A DNA stretch of 64,000 bases from a gamma proteobacterium symbiont of Ctena orbiculata (lineage in GTDB: Bacteria; Pseudomonadota; Gammaproteobacteria; Chromatiales; Chromatiaceae). The position numbers and the translations under genes are program-made. The DNA is taken from positions 32,811 through 96,810 of the forward strand of contig QBVD01000059.1 of NCBI GenBank assembly GCA_003058525.1, read 5' to 3'. The notes under the pieces are model-generated. The model made no database searches. It was not told the DNA's origin and saw only the letters and a list, made by a program, of their open reading frames with translations. Of the stretch, positions 37,910 through 49,509 are shown piece by piece (position 1 is the first letter of the stretch; each line of letters starts with the position of its first letter).

Positions 37910-38784
37910 TTGACCACTCCCCTGGCTCGTAATTCAGCAATTACATCTCTGAGTTTTTGATAATCATCCTCTTCAACACTAACCAGGGCTGTCGCAGTTT
38001 TTTTGATGGGATAGAGTACCTGATTGGTTTCAGGACTGTCGGTGGATAGGCTGAGCAATTGCTGCCGCAGCAACCTAACCTTATCGGGATTTGTATCGGC
38101 TGGAGCAATGAAGAGATGTTCCGATATCTCAGGTGTAGTAGCGATAGCGACAATCCCTTTGTGATGATATTTATCAAACACCGCCTCTTTTACAGCGCCC
38201 GCATCGGCATCACCAGCAAGCACAGCTAGCGCAACATTGTCATGGCTACTGTAAAAATTATAACTCGCGAAATCTTCGACATCGATACCCGCTTCAAATA
38301 TCACCTGTCTAGGTACAAGATGACTCATCGTGGAGGATGAACTGCCGAATGCGAAATGGCGTCCTTTGAGGTCCATAAGGGTACGTATATCGCTACCCTC
38401 TCTGGTAAAAATCTTTCCGGTAAATGTGGATTTCCCGTCGATCTCCAATCTAGCCAACAGATATGGAACAAAATCCATATCCTTTAATTGAACGAGGAGC
38501 GCCGGACCGATGTATGCCAGATCCAACTGCCCCTGAATAATTGCATTTATGTGGGATTCATAGGACTCCCCGATTCGCACCTCGACAGGTTGCCCTATGC
38601 GTTGGCTCAAAAACTCCGCTAATGGCGTGAACATCTCACGGATTTCATCATGGGAACGATAGGGATGGATGCCGAGAATCAGTGAATCTGTACTATGAGC
38701 TGTGGTAGAAATACAGACAAAGAAGACGGCGGCTATTCGAACTAGCCGCCCTATCTCCTGTCTGCTCCTTAGTACCTTTTGCAT
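37906..38784 (-). CDS. PhnD-type periplasmic phosphate/phosphonate-binding protein
   Basis: An exported solute-binding protein of 292 residues with an N-terminal signal peptide (about 14-31, ending TTAHS). The PhnD/TctC-like class II fold is evident from LILGIHPYRSHDEIREMF, then YESHINAIIQGQLDLAYIGPALLVQ (ligand-pocket region) and LKGRHFAFGSSSSTMSHLVPR, where the Ser/Thr run fits oxyanion binding. No ABC permease or ATPase gene is nearby. It overlaps the PAS-GGDEF-EAL gene by 4 bases, so it probably serves as the sensory module of that protein, not in uptake. The ligand could be phosphate, phosphite, phosphonate or another oxyanion. Confidence 0.85.
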   Translation of the reverse strand: MQKVLRSRQEIGRLVRIAAVFFVCISTTAHSTDSLILGIHPYRSHDEIREMFTPLAEFLSQRIGQPVEVRIGESYESHINAIIQGQLDLAYIGPALLVQLKDMDFVPYLLARLEIDGKSTFTGKIFTREGSDIRTLMDLKGRHFAFGSSSSTMSHLVPRQVIFEAGIDVEDFASYNFYSSHDNVALAVLAGDADAGAVKEAVFDKYHHKGIVAIATTPEISEHLFIAPADTNPDKVRLLRQQLLSLSTDSPETNQVLYPIKKTATALVSVEEDDYQKLRDVIAELRARGVVK

Positions 38785-38919
38785 GCGCTCCCGATCCCGG
38801 GTTCAGGTTTTTATAGTTACCTTAATCCATAACCCCAATCCTACTATTTATAAGGGGTTTATTAAACATATCCTAGTCCAATCCTGTTAATCCACCTTAA
38901 TGAAAGCAGTGACCAAACC

Positions 38920-39207
38920 TCAACTGGGTCCCAGCTGAAGCAGCTTCTGTTCTTTTCTGCTCCGTTTGATGATTTTTCTGCAGATTTTCTTGTCCAAAAG
39001 CGCCATGATCTCCAGATCTATTACATCTGCTCTGCTGCAATCACCGTCGCGACGAAGATTTGCTGCCAAGCGCTCAAGTTCCCGGATGCTGCCTTTAACC
39101 CGTTTACGATTACGATGATTGATCGCCGCACCCATTTTGATCTGCCTGACAAGATCATCGGCTGTATGTATATAAGGATTTCCGTTCTCATTCAGCATAT
39201 CGGCCAC
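38920..39207 (-). CDS. Small basic hypothetical protein
   Basis: A 95-residue ORF with a helical, Lys/Arg-rich C-terminal half (KKICRKIIKRSRKEQKL) and HRNRKRVKGSIRELERLA in the middle. Composition fits a small cytosolic nucleic-acid-associated or regulatory protein, but I recognise no family. The length and charge pattern support a real gene. It is oriented like its neighbours but separate from them. Confidence 0.5.
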   Translation of the reverse strand: MADMLNENGNPYIHTADDLVRQIKMGAAINHRNRKRVKGSIRELERLAANLRRDGDCSRADVIDLEIMALLDKKICRKIIKRSRKEQKLLQLGPS

Positions 39208-39400
39208 CGATTTAGGTTGTTTTCACAATCTTGTTGTCTTCGATACTACTGCACCAGGTAAAAGCGTATCTCTAAATTAACTATAACCCTTTAATTTTAA
39301 ACAGAAAGTGATATATGACACTGGAAGACAGTGGAAAATGCACACCTGGCTGAGCTTAGGGGGTATGGCCATTTAGCCATTTGTAAGTAGATATTTATGT

Positions 39401-39475
39401 GTCCTGCGACGCTTCGCGTCTGGTCGAACGAAGGGTTCGAATCAAATCCTCCCTATCCGCCATATAAAAAGGGGC
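39401..39475. repeat. tRNA-end-mimic repeat, copy 1
   Basis: A 75-bp unit begins GTCCTGCGACGCTTCGCGTC and ends CCGCCATATAAAAAGGGGC. It is repeated at 39565-39639. Its last 45 bases, GGGTTCGAATC...CCGCCATATAAAAAGGGG, resemble the T arm, acceptor end and downstream flank of the adjacent tRNA-Ser, but on the opposite strand. Confidence 0.75.
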
Positions 39476-39564
39476 TGAGGGTCTCCCTGGCTTGGCTGCC
39501 AGCTGATGGGAGGGATTGATTCGCCTGCGGCTCACCCCTTCGGGGCGCTCTCGCTACGCTCGGC

Positions 39565-39639
39565 GTCCTGCGACGCTTCGCGTCTGGTCGAACGAAGGGT
39601 TCGAATCAAATCCTCCCTATCCGCCATATAAAAAGGGGC
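39565..39639. repeat. tRNA-end-mimic repeat, copy 2
   Basis: Second, identical copy of the 75-bp unit at 39401-39475. Between the copies is an 89-bp GC-rich stretch with small palindromes such as CACCCCTTCGGGGCGCTC. The end of this copy pairs with the 3' end of the tRNA-Ser gene to form the hairpin at 39621-39665. Confidence 0.75.
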
Positions 39640-39665
39640 CCAGTGGACCCCTTTTTATATGGCGG
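39621..39665 (-). terminator. Inverted repeat acting as tRNA-Ser terminator
   Basis: CCGCCATATAAAAAGGGG and its exact inverse flank about 9 bases. Transcribed from tRNA-Ser on the minus strand it gives an AAGGGGTCC...GGCCCCTTTTT hairpin with a T run, a plausible terminator. One arm is the tRNA 3' end itself and the other belongs to the repeat copy at 39565-39639. Confidence 0.6.
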
Positions 39666-39752
39666 AGAGAGAGGGATTCGAACCCTCGATGGAGCTATTA
39701 ACCCCATACTCCCTTAGCAGGGGAGCGCCTTCAGCCGCTCGGCCATCTCTCC
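39660..39752 (-). tRNA. serV: tRNA-Ser(GCT)
   Basis: The minus strand reads GGAGAGATGGCCGAGCGGCT at the 5' end, with the long variable arm of class II tRNAs, anticodon loop CTGCTAA (anticodon GCT, codons AGC/AGU), T loop GGTTCGAATCC and an encoded CCA. The acceptor stem GGAGAGA/TCTCTCC pairs fully. Its place next to csrA-lysC-alaS is conserved. Confidence 0.95.
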
Positions 39753-39971
39753 GGGTGTAGTTGATTTTGGATGCAGTCAAACCCGTATGGGTGACTTTTA
39801 CATCTTTTCAGGATTGAGGCGGTCTCAAGGTTTGGGACCCTGGTTCCCCTGATCCTTCAAGGTGCTGAGATTGTACAGATTTCTTCTTCCACAAACAAAA
39901 AAACTTTACCTTCCATGGCAAAGTTATTTATTGGGGTTAAGGCTTGTCGTTTTTATTCAGACCAGACGCCT

Positions 39972-40154
39972 CTAGGACGACTCTTCCGACTGCTCTCTTT
40001 TTATACGTTCATAGATCTCTTCCCGGTGTACGGTCACATCACGCGGCGCATTGACACCAATACGTACTTGATTTCCTTTAACACCTAATACAGTAACCGT
40101 AACCTCATCTCCAATCATCAGGGTTTCGCCGACACGGCGAGTAAGTATTAACAT
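39972..40154 (-). CDS. csrA: Carbon storage regulator CsrA
   Basis: A 60-residue RNA-binding post-transcriptional regulator that binds GGA motifs in mRNA leaders. It reads [20 protein letters not shown], followed by the [19 protein letters not shown] block containing the RNA-contacting Arg. The length is that of the family (61 in E. coli). The ATG at 40154 has GGAG 7 bases upstream; a longer in-frame reading to 40238 lacks homology. It follows lysC and precedes tRNA-Ser, the usual gammaproteobacterial order. Confidence 0.96.
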   Translation of the reverse strand: MLILTRRVGETLMIGDEVTVTVLGVKGNQVRIGVNAPRDVTVHREEIYERIKREQSEESS

Positions 40155-40355
40155 GTCCAGTCTCCATGTTGTTCCTTGAGTTTTTGGCGGGCTTCGATTC
40201 TGTAACAGTTCAATCTCAGCACCACCATTGCCAACCAAGCCTCCGTATAATACGGGACTGGTAGCTCTATTTTAGCAACTGGATAATGGGTAAAAAAGGG
40301 AAAATACGACTCAAAAGACCTGTTTATAGGGCCTAAATGCCCTTAATCCCGATTT

Positions 40356-41585
40356 TTAGGATTGTACTTCTTTCTCCAGCTCAAATGCGTCGTGCAGCGC
40401 CCGGACACCCAGTTCGAGATATTTTTCATCAACCACCACAGAAATCTTGATTTCAGATGTGGATATCATACGGATGTTGATACCTTCGCCAGCAAGTGCC
40501 TCAAACATCTTGCTGGCGATCCCCGCATGGGAACGCATACCGACACCGACCAGGGAGATCTTGACGATCTTGTCATCTGCCAACACTTCGCGTGCACCCA
40601 TTTCATCGGCTGTCTGCTGAAGAATCTCCCTGGCACGTTTAAAGTCGACCCGATTCACGGTGAAAGTGAAATCCGTGCGCCCGGTATCGTGAGAGATGTT
40701 CTGAATTATCATGTCGACTTCGATATTCTGGCTCGATATTGGGCCAATTATCTTATATGCCACACCCGGTTGATCCGGAACCCCCAGAATGGTCAGCTTC
40801 GCTTCGTCGCGATTGAATGCAATACCGGAAATCTTCGCCTGTTCCATGTTCTCTTCCTCAAAGGTAATCAGTGTGCCGTCGCCCTCTTCGAAGCTGGACA
40901 GGACACGTAGGGGAACATTGTATTTGCCTGCAAATTCGACGGCGCGTATCTGCAGCACCTTGGAACCGAGGCTGGCCATCTCCAGCATCTCTTCGAAGGT
41001 GATGCGCTCCAGCCGCCTGGCCTTGGGTTCAACTCTGGGATCGGTTGTGTAGACACCATCCACATCGGTATAGATCTGACACTCGTCAGCCTTAAGGGCG
41101 GCGGCCATGGCAACTGCCGTCGTATCCGATCCGCCTCGGCCAAGTGTGGTTATGCTGCCGTGTTCATCGACACCCTGAAAGCCGGCGACCACAACCACCC
41201 GGCCCGCCTCAAGATCCGCACGAACACGGGCGGCATCGATATCGCGTATGCGTGCCTTGCTGTATGCGCTGTCAGTGAGAATGTGCACCTGTCCACCGGT
41301 ATAGGAACGGGCAGGACATCCAACCTTGTGCAAGGCCATGGAAAGCAGCGCGATCGTGACCTGCTCGCCTGTGGAGACCAATACATCCATCTCCCTGGGA
41401 TCAGGTGCGTTATCGATCTCTCCGGCGAGTGAGATCAGCCGGTTGGTCTCACCCGACATTGCGGAGACAACCACCACAACCTGATCACCTCTGTCTATGC
41501 ATCCCCTGACCTTGTTCGCAACGGCCATGATTCGCTCAATCGAGCCGACAGAGGTGCCGCCATACTTCTGCACAATCATTGCCAT
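40356..41585 (-). CDS. lysC: Aspartate kinase (monofunctional)
   Basis: Phosphorylates aspartate, the first step to lysine, methionine and threonine. The 409 residues start MAMIVQKYGGTSVGSIERI, with the KYGGTSV catalytic signature. The kinase domain extends to about 230 with GRGGSDTTAVAMAAAL and YTDVDGVYTTDPR. Two ACT regulatory domains follow (about 260-400), probably binding lysine or threonine. The start at 41585 is chosen because homology begins at this Met; the next Met is two codons on and a TTG lies six codons upstream. It sits between alaS and csrA. Confidence 0.95.
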   Translation of the reverse strand: MAMIVQKYGGTSVGSIERIMAVANKVRGCIDRGDQVVVVVSAMSGETNRLISLAGEIDNAPDPREMDVLVSTGEQVTIALLSMALHKVGCPARSYTGGQVHILTDSAYSKARIRDIDAARVRADLEAGRVVVVAGFQGVDEHGSITTLGRGGSDTTAVAMAAALKADECQIYTDVDGVYTTDPRVEPKARRLERITFEEMLEMASLGSKVLQIRAVEFAGKYNVPLRVLSSFEEGDGTLITFEEENMEQAKISGIAFNRDEAKLTILGVPDQPGVAYKIIGPISSQNIEVDMIIQNISHDTGRTDFTFTVNRVDFKRAREILQQTADEMGAREVLADDKIVKISLVGVGMRSHAGIASKMFEALAGEGINIRMISTSEIKISVVVDEKYLELGVRALHDAFELEKEVQS

Positions 41586-41692
41586 GACAGTTTTAAACCC
41601 CAAATATCCAAGCGCCTAAAAAAGCTGCACATTAAACACCAAACCGGCCCACAACGGAACCATATATTGAATCCGATTTAACGTTGAGACTT

Positions 41693-44398
<2,706 letters not shown>

Positions 44399-44547
44399 TT
44401 ACATTAAAAGTTACATACTCCAGCTATCACCGCCTCGCCGGGAGCGGTAGCGGGTGGAAAAGCCACGCATGCGGAATGTCAGTCACCAATATGGGTCGGC
44501 GCGATGAGGGGATATTGGATACCCCCTCAGCTGGGGCACGCCGGTAA

Positions 44548-44994
44548 TCAATCGAAAAGGAATTGACGGATCAGCTCGCCAGGGAAACCCCGATGTTGAA
44601 GAAATCTCGCCTTTCTGACCAGTGTCTTTCGATCCGTGCAGGATTCGGTGCCGAACTTGGCATCGTGTACCCGTTGCAACAAGGATGGCCATAGCTCGGC
44701 ATATCCCTCGAGATAGGTTTCAATCAGCGCCTCATCGATACCACGCTCACGCAATTCAGCCCTGATGCGCACAGGTCCGCTGCCTCTCTCTGTCCTGCTG
44801 GCGATATAGCTTTCGGTGTAACGGTCATCACTCTGCAGACCGGACTTGCTCAAACGCTGCAGGATTGTATCGATTTTGTGCTCCTCGAAATCACGGGATT
44901 GCAGTTTGAACCGCAACTCCTGCAACGAGTGTTCACGCTGAGTCAGCAAGCGGATCGCCGCCGCCTCTATCTCCGTATAGCCCGCCTCGTTCAG
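44548..44994 (-). CDS. recX: RecA regulator RecX (non-ATG start)
   Basis: RecX binds RecA filaments and limits their activity. The helical repeats are present: [20 protein letters not shown], then [28 protein letters not shown] and a final triple-helix ending [19 protein letters not shown]. An in-frame TTG at 44949 would cut off the conserved AAIRLL segment, and no ATG or GTG exists upstream in frame near recA. The CTG at 44994 overlaps the recA stop codon (CTGA) and has GAGG about 7 bases upstream, so a coupled CTG start is the best reading. Even so, initiation needs proof. Length from CTG is 148 residues, within the family range. Confidence 0.8.
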   Translation of the reverse strand: MNEAGYTEIEAAAIRLLTQREHSLQELRFKLQSRDFEEHKIDTILQRLSKSGLQSDDRYTESYIASRTERGSGPVRIRAELRERGIDEALIETYLEGYAELWPSLLQRVHDAKFGTESCTDRKTLVRKARFLQHRGFPGELIRQFLFD

Positions 44995-46019
44995 ACTTCG
45001 GCCTCGGCAAGTTCTTCTTCACTGTCTTGCGATGGCAGCAACTCCTCCCGGATACGGGATTCGATCGCCTCTGAGATATCGGGATTCTCTTTAAGAAAGT
45101 TACGCACATTCTCCTTGCCCTGGCCGATACGGTCGCCATTATAACTATACCAGGCACCGGATTTATCGATGATGCTCCGTTGAACACCCAGTTCGATGAT
45201 CTCACCCTCATGGGAGATCCCCTCACCATAGAGGATCTCAAACTGTACCTGTTTGAAGGGAGGCGCGACCTTGTTTTTCACCACCTTGACCCGGGTATCA
45301 TTGCCCACCACTTCATCGCCTTTCTTGATCGCGCCTGTGCGGCGGATATCGAGACGTACTGAGGAGTAGAATTTCAGCGCATTACCGCCGGTGGTCGTTT
45401 CCGGATTGCCGAACATCACACCAATCTTCATGCGAATCTGATTGATGAAGATCACCAGGCAATTGGTGCGTTTGATATTGGCGGTCAGTTTCCGCAGCGC
45501 CTGGGACATCAATCGAGCCTGCAAACCGACATGGGAATCCCCCATATCGCCTTCGATCTCCGCCTTGGGGGTCAGGGCAGCCACGGAATCGATGACAACC
45601 AGATCCACTGCACCGGAGCGCACCAGCATATCGGTGATCTCCAGGGCCTGCTCACCGGTATCCGGCTGTGACACCAGCAACTCATCCACATTGACGCCCA
45701 ATTTCTCAGCGTACTGCGGATCGAGTGCATGCTCCGCATCTATGAAAGCGGCGGTACCCCCCATCTTCTGCGCTTCGGCCACCACCTGCAGGGTCAATGT
45801 GGTCTTGCCTGACGATTCCGGTCCGTAGATCTCCACGACACGACCTTTGGGCAGCCCACCGATACCCAGCGCAATATCCAGGCTCAGGGAACCGGTCGAG
45901 ATCGCATCGATGTTACGGACTGCACTGCTGTCACCCATCCGCATCACAGATCCCTTGCCGAACTGTTTTTCAATCTGCCCCAGAGCGGCACTCAGCGCTT
46001 TTGCACGGTTTTCATCCAT
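44991..46019 (-). CDS. recA: Recombinase RecA
   Basis: The DNA strand-exchange recombinase and SOS coprotease. The 342 residues start [20 protein letters not shown]. The Walker A motif [10 protein letters not shown] lies at about 67-76, with the [14 protein letters not shown] signature and the acidic C-terminal tail. The ATG at 46019 has GAGG 9 bases upstream; the earlier ATG at 46034 has none. recX follows with a 4-base overlap. A hairpin CGCCGGA-catccgag-TCCGGCG lies upstream at 46054-46075. No canonical LexA box (CTGT-N8-ACAG) was seen in the 230 bp upstream. Confidence 0.97.
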   Translation of the reverse strand: MDENRAKALSAALGQIEKQFGKGSVMRMGDSSAVRNIDAISTGSLSLDIALGIGGLPKGRVVEIYGPESSGKTTLTLQVVAEAQKMGGTAAFIDAEHALDPQYAEKLGVNVDELLVSQPDTGEQALEITDMLVRSGAVDLVVIDSVAALTPKAEIEGDMGDSHVGLQARLMSQALRKLTANIKRTNCLVIFINQIRMKIGVMFGNPETTTGGNALKFYSSVRLDIRRTGAIKKGDEVVGNDTRVKVVKNKVAPPFKQVQFEILYGEGISHEGEIIELGVQRSIIDKSGAWYSYNGDRIGQGKENVRNFLKENPDISEAIESRIREELLPSQDSEEELAEAEV

Positions 46020-46263
46020 TCGGTCAATCCTCATCTGTTGAAATTAAGTAATGCGCCGGACATCCGAGTCCGGCGATCTGTCATGATCGGATGAAATTAT
46101 CACACAGCCAAAGGCTCACGTCATGAGTCGATGCACAGGGTTTTTAGTCCTTCAGAGGCTCAAGAGAAATCTTAGGTACAACGGATATTTTCAATAATTT
46201 CTAATTGTTACATTAATCACTTAGAGACACGTTTAGATTACGCCAAACTTCTGCATTCAGTAT

Positions 46264-47481
46264 TCATTCCGGCATGGTCTCGACGACGGAAGAATAGCCG
46301 TCAAACAGCGGCTTGCGTCTGCCCAACCACAGGGTGATGCTGAAGGTGATACTCAGTACAAGTAATGAGCCGGTCACCACCCCCTCCCATTCAGCCCAGC
46401 GCCAAAACGGCTCCAGATAAAATCCCCCCAGGGTGGCTCCGGCATAATAGAACATTAAATAGAGTGAGGTTGCGCTGGCACGTGCCCATTGAGCATGGCC
46501 GGTAACCCAGCCGGCCGCCAGGGAGTGGGTAAAGAAAAAGCCAAGGGCATTGATAAAAAAACCGGCGATGATGACAATCAGATTGGGTATCAGGGTCAAT
46601 AATGTACCGGCCATAAAAATCACGATACCCACGCCCATTGCTCCGGTTTGAGATCGGTTTTTCACCAGGCGGCCGGATATTGAAGCCGCCAAGGTGCCTG
46701 TAAGATAGGTCAGGAAAAACAGGCCCAGCCAGTCAGAGGATAGACCATAGGGCTCATCCGCCAGAACAAACGTGATATAACTGTATTGGTTGACAAAGAT
46801 AAAGAAATTCAACCCTCCGATGAAGCAGGCGGCAAGAATCATCGGATTGCGCAGATGCAGCATGAGGTCGCTTATAACCTGGTGGAACCGAAACGGCCTC
46901 GCTACAAAACGCTGCGATGCCGGCATCATGCGAAACACCACAAGCAGACAAATCAGATCGAAGGCGCCGAGGAACAGAAAACTGCTCCGCCACCCCCACT
47001 CCACCGCAACCAGGCCACTGATCAGTCGGCCTGCAACGCCTCCCAGGGTGTTTGCACCGATATAGATTCCGACGGCCAGCAACAAGGCCTTTGATTCAAA
47101 CTCCTCACCCATATAGGCAAGCGCGGCGGCAGGCAACCCGGCAATCAAAGCCCCCTGAATGCATCGCAATATCAACAAACTGGCGTAATCGGCGGCGAAT
47201 GCGGTTGCGACCGTCACCAGACACAGCAACAGCAGAGTGGCAAGAATGACCACTCTGCGGCCTATGGCATCGGAAAGAGGTCCGAAGAAGAGCAGGCAGA
47301 CCCCCATCGACAGGGTCGCCACAGAGAGGCTCAGGGACGCCTCGAGGGAGTTTATGTCGAAGGCATCACTTAATACCGGTAATAACGGCTGAGTGATATA
47401 GAGATTGCTGAAAACCATCACCGAACCGATACAGAGTGCCAGTGTGGCATACCAGAATTTCGGTGAATTGGATTGAATCAT
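46264..47481 (-). CDS. MFS efflux-type transporter, YnfM-like
   Basis: A 405-residue major facilitator superfamily protein with about 12 hydrophobic helices. It carries the family A-motif in the loop between helices 2 and 3 (GPLSDAIGRRVVIL, about 67-80) and the helix-5 region with GIYIGANTLGGVAGRLISG, found in the YnfM/bicyclomycin-like drug-efflux branch. The paired LysR gene is divergently transcribed 98 bp away, the same arrangement as enterobacterial ynfL-ynfM. The transported compound is unknown. Confidence 0.85.
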   Translation of the reverse strand: MIQSNSPKFWYATLALCIGSVMVFSNLYITQPLLPVLSDAFDINSLEASLSLSVATLSMGVCLLFFGPLSDAIGRRVVILATLLLLCLVTVATAFAADYASLLILRCIQGALIAGLPAAALAYMGEEFESKALLLAVGIYIGANTLGGVAGRLISGLVAVEWGWRSSFLFLGAFDLICLLVVFRMMPASQRFVARPFRFHQVISDLMLHLRNPMILAACFIGGLNFFIFVNQYSYITFVLADEPYGLSSDWLGLFFLTYLTGTLAASISGRLVKNRSQTGAMGVGIVIFMAGTLLTLIPNLIVIIAGFFINALGFFFTHSLAAGWVTGHAQWARASATSLYLMFYYAGATLGGFYLEPFWRWAEWEGVVTGSLLVLSITFSITLWLGRRKPLFDGYSSVVETMPE

Positions 47482-47531
47482 GTTCGCTTGAAACGGTTAT
47501 GACTGGAGTATATTGAGCCTAACCCCGATTT

Positions 47532-47563
47532 AACTATAATAAAAATATATAATTTATATAGTT
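47532..47563. promoter_or_regulatory. Candidate LysR-type operator
   Basis: In the very AT-rich gap between the MFS and LysR genes, AACTATA and its inverse TATAGTT form 7-bp arms separated by 18 bp. Dyads with such spacing between a divergent LysR pair are the usual autoregulatory site. The 32-bp dyad ends 16 bp before the LysR start codon. Confidence 0.45.
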
Positions 47564-47579
47564 TTCATTCGATTTGTAT

Positions 47580-48482
47580 ATGGACATTAAGCAACTGACC
47601 TATTTCAAAGCCGTATGCCAGTATGGCGGATTTAGCGCAGCAGCCCGTCGACTGCACATCGCTCAGCCCGCCATCAGCATCGCTATGCGCAAACTCGAGG
47701 CAGAGCTGAATCTTACCCTGCTGCATCGCAGCGATCGCCGGATCACCCCGACGGTAGAGGGTGAGGTGTTGCTGGGCCATGCCGTCCGCATCATCGAAAT
47801 GACAGAGACCGCTGAACTGGAGATGCGCGAACTCAGAGGGCTGGCAAAGGGAGAGATGCGCATCGGGATCCCCAGCATGCTGGGTTCCTACTATTTCCCC
47901 CCGATACTCATGGGGTTCAAGCATCGCTATCCGGCGTTGAGTCTCTCTGTCTACGAACAGGGCACCCGCCGTCTTCAGGATATGATCAGGACAGGCGAAC
48001 TCGACCTTGGCGTGGTGGTTGCGGATCCACCCCCGGAGGATCTGGAAACCCGCCTGCTGACCCGTGAAGAGATGGTTGTCTGTGTACCCAGAGAACATCC
48101 GCTCGCGGCACGCAACAGTATATGCATGGAGGAGTTCTTCAGCCATGAACTGGTGGTCTTCAAGACGGGCTATTTCCTGCGCGAGTTTATCGATCGCTAC
48201 AGCCGGAAACGTAGTCTGCCACCGAAAATAGCCTTTGAAACCAATCTGATTCCCCTCACCAAGGCGATCGTGCGCCAAGGCTTTGGCATTACCACCTTTT
48301 TACGCATGGTGGTCGAGCAGGATACACAGAACGATCTGGTGGCGGTTCCATTCGACGAACCGGTATTTCTCGATCTCTCGTTGGCGTGGAAAAAAGGGGG
48401 GTATCTGTCAAGGGCGAACCAGGCATTTATCGACTTTATTCTAAGCCAAACCAAAGACATGAAACACCACATGCCGCAATGA
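47580..48482 (+). CDS. LysR-family transcriptional regulator
   Basis: A 300-residue LTTR. The winged helix-turn-helix is at about 1-60 (MDIKQLTYFKAVCQYGGFSA, then ARRLHIAQPAISIAMRKLE), followed by a linker helix and a substrate-binding-fold effector domain (about 90-295). The ATG at 47580 is used; a TTG two codons upstream is in frame but less likely. Divergent from the MFS transporter, which it probably controls. The inducer is unknown. Confidence 0.92.
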   Translation: MDIKQLTYFKAVCQYGGFSAAARRLHIAQPAISIAMRKLEAELNLTLLHRSDRRITPTVEGEVLLGHAVRIIEMTETAELEMRELRGLAKGEMRIGIPSMLGSYYFPPILMGFKHRYPALSLSVYEQGTRRLQDMIRTGELDLGVVVADPPPEDLETRLLTREEMVVCVPREHPLAARNSICMEEFFSHELVVFKTGYFLREFIDRYSRKRSLPPKIAFETNLIPLTKAIVRQGFGITTFLRMVVEQDTQNDLVAVPFDEPVFLDLSLAWKKGGYLSRANQAFIDFILSQTKDMKHHMPQ

Positions 48483-48693
48483 TCTTCTCAGGCAGTCTGA
48501 TGCAATCACATCTGTCTGGCGATATGGTAGTTTAGATTCTACTTCGCCCTAAGCCGCTTTGAACTGCACAATCCGGGATAGAGGGTTGGTATACTTATAG
48601 CTTATCCTGGGTACACCGGTAATCTTGGCGGGCGACACGCCCTCTTCATGCCGTTAGATAATATTTTCTTAATCGTGGGTAGTAACTAAATTT

Positions 48694-49326
48694 ATGTTTA
48701 CAGGTATTGTTCAAGGGACCGCAGAGGTTGTCGACATCAAAAGCAAAGAGGCATTCCGTACCTATCGGATACGCCTGCCTCCGACCGCGCTGCAGGGTCT
48801 AAAGCCGGGAGCCTCGGTGGCGCACAATGGCTGTTGCCTGACAGTGACCCGCATCGAGGATGACCTGGTAGATTTCGACCTGATGCAGGAGACGCTGCGC
48901 GTCACCAACCTCGGGGCGGTTGATATCGGGGATCGGGTCAATTTTGAACGGGCCGCGCGTTTTGGCGATGAGATCGGCGGACATGCCATGTCCGGACATA
49001 TCCTATGCACAGCGGAAGTCGTCAATATTGAGCGCAGTGAAAACAATTACCGTGTACGGTTCAAACTACCGCCCCAATGGCGTCACTACATCTTTACCAA
49101 GGGTTATATCGGCATCGATGGCATCAGCCTGACAATCGCTCGGGTAGAGGGTGATCAATTCGATGTCAATCTGATTCCGGAAACCCTGCAACGCACCAAC
49201 ATCGGCACACGCAAGATCGGTGATCATGTGAATATCGAAATTGATCCCCAGACACAGGCGATTGTCGATACTGTGACCAACTTACTACCGGATTTTTTAC
49301 AACGGCTCAATCTGCCAAACCATTGA
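48694..49326 (+). CDS. ribE: Riboflavin synthase alpha chain
   Basis: Dismutates two 6,7-dimethyl-8-ribityllumazine molecules into riboflavin and a pyrimidinedione. The 210 residues consist of two tandem lumazine-binding barrels. The first begins [12 protein letters not shown] with the NGCCLTVT motif (about 45-52) and the second has GHILCTAEV, with the equivalent [13 protein letters not shown] block (about 148-160). The symbol follows the E. coli usage of ribC/ribE for this enzyme. No ribD, ribA or ribH is adjacent and no FMN riboswitch was seen upstream. Confidence 0.95.
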   Translation: MFTGIVQGTAEVVDIKSKEAFRTYRIRLPPTALQGLKPGASVAHNGCCLTVTRIEDDLVDFDLMQETLRVTNLGAVDIGDRVNFERAARFGDEIGGHAMSGHILCTAEVVNIERSENNYRVRFKLPPQWRHYIFTKGYIGIDGISLTIARVEGDQFDVNLIPETLQRTNIGTRKIGDHVNIEIDPQTQAIVDTVTNLLPDFLQRLNLPNH

Positions 49327-49378
49327 CTTGCGGTTTTCTTGGCGCTTCCCCAGAACAGGTGTGCTAAATCCGGAATTT

Positions 49379-49425
49379 ATGCAGGCCGCAAATAAACGCC
49401 AATCACCGCAAAATTGATGCAAATC
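49379..49425. repeat. Single arm of the CGCAAATGAACGC-type repeat
   Basis: GCAGGCCGCAAATAAACGCC followed by AATCACCGCAAAATTGATGC matches the arms at 2173, 55041 and 55136 (inverted) with few differences. It stands alone between ribE and the truncated adenylyltransferase gene. Confidence 0.65.
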
Positions 49426-49509
49426 CGCCGAACTCTTTGGCAACCGGCCGGTGATCAGTATCGATACGGTAAAAACGGGAACATAACAGACGAAGGCCGC
49501 TATAAACTG

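Noticed and set aside
39516..39701. 61-residue plus-strand ORF over the tRNA-Ser repeats
   Set aside because: It translates the tRNA gene and GC-rich palindromic repeats; typical spurious ORF.
48483..48693. Possible FMN riboswitch before ribE
   Set aside because: The conserved FMN-element core sequences were not found in the 210 bp upstream.
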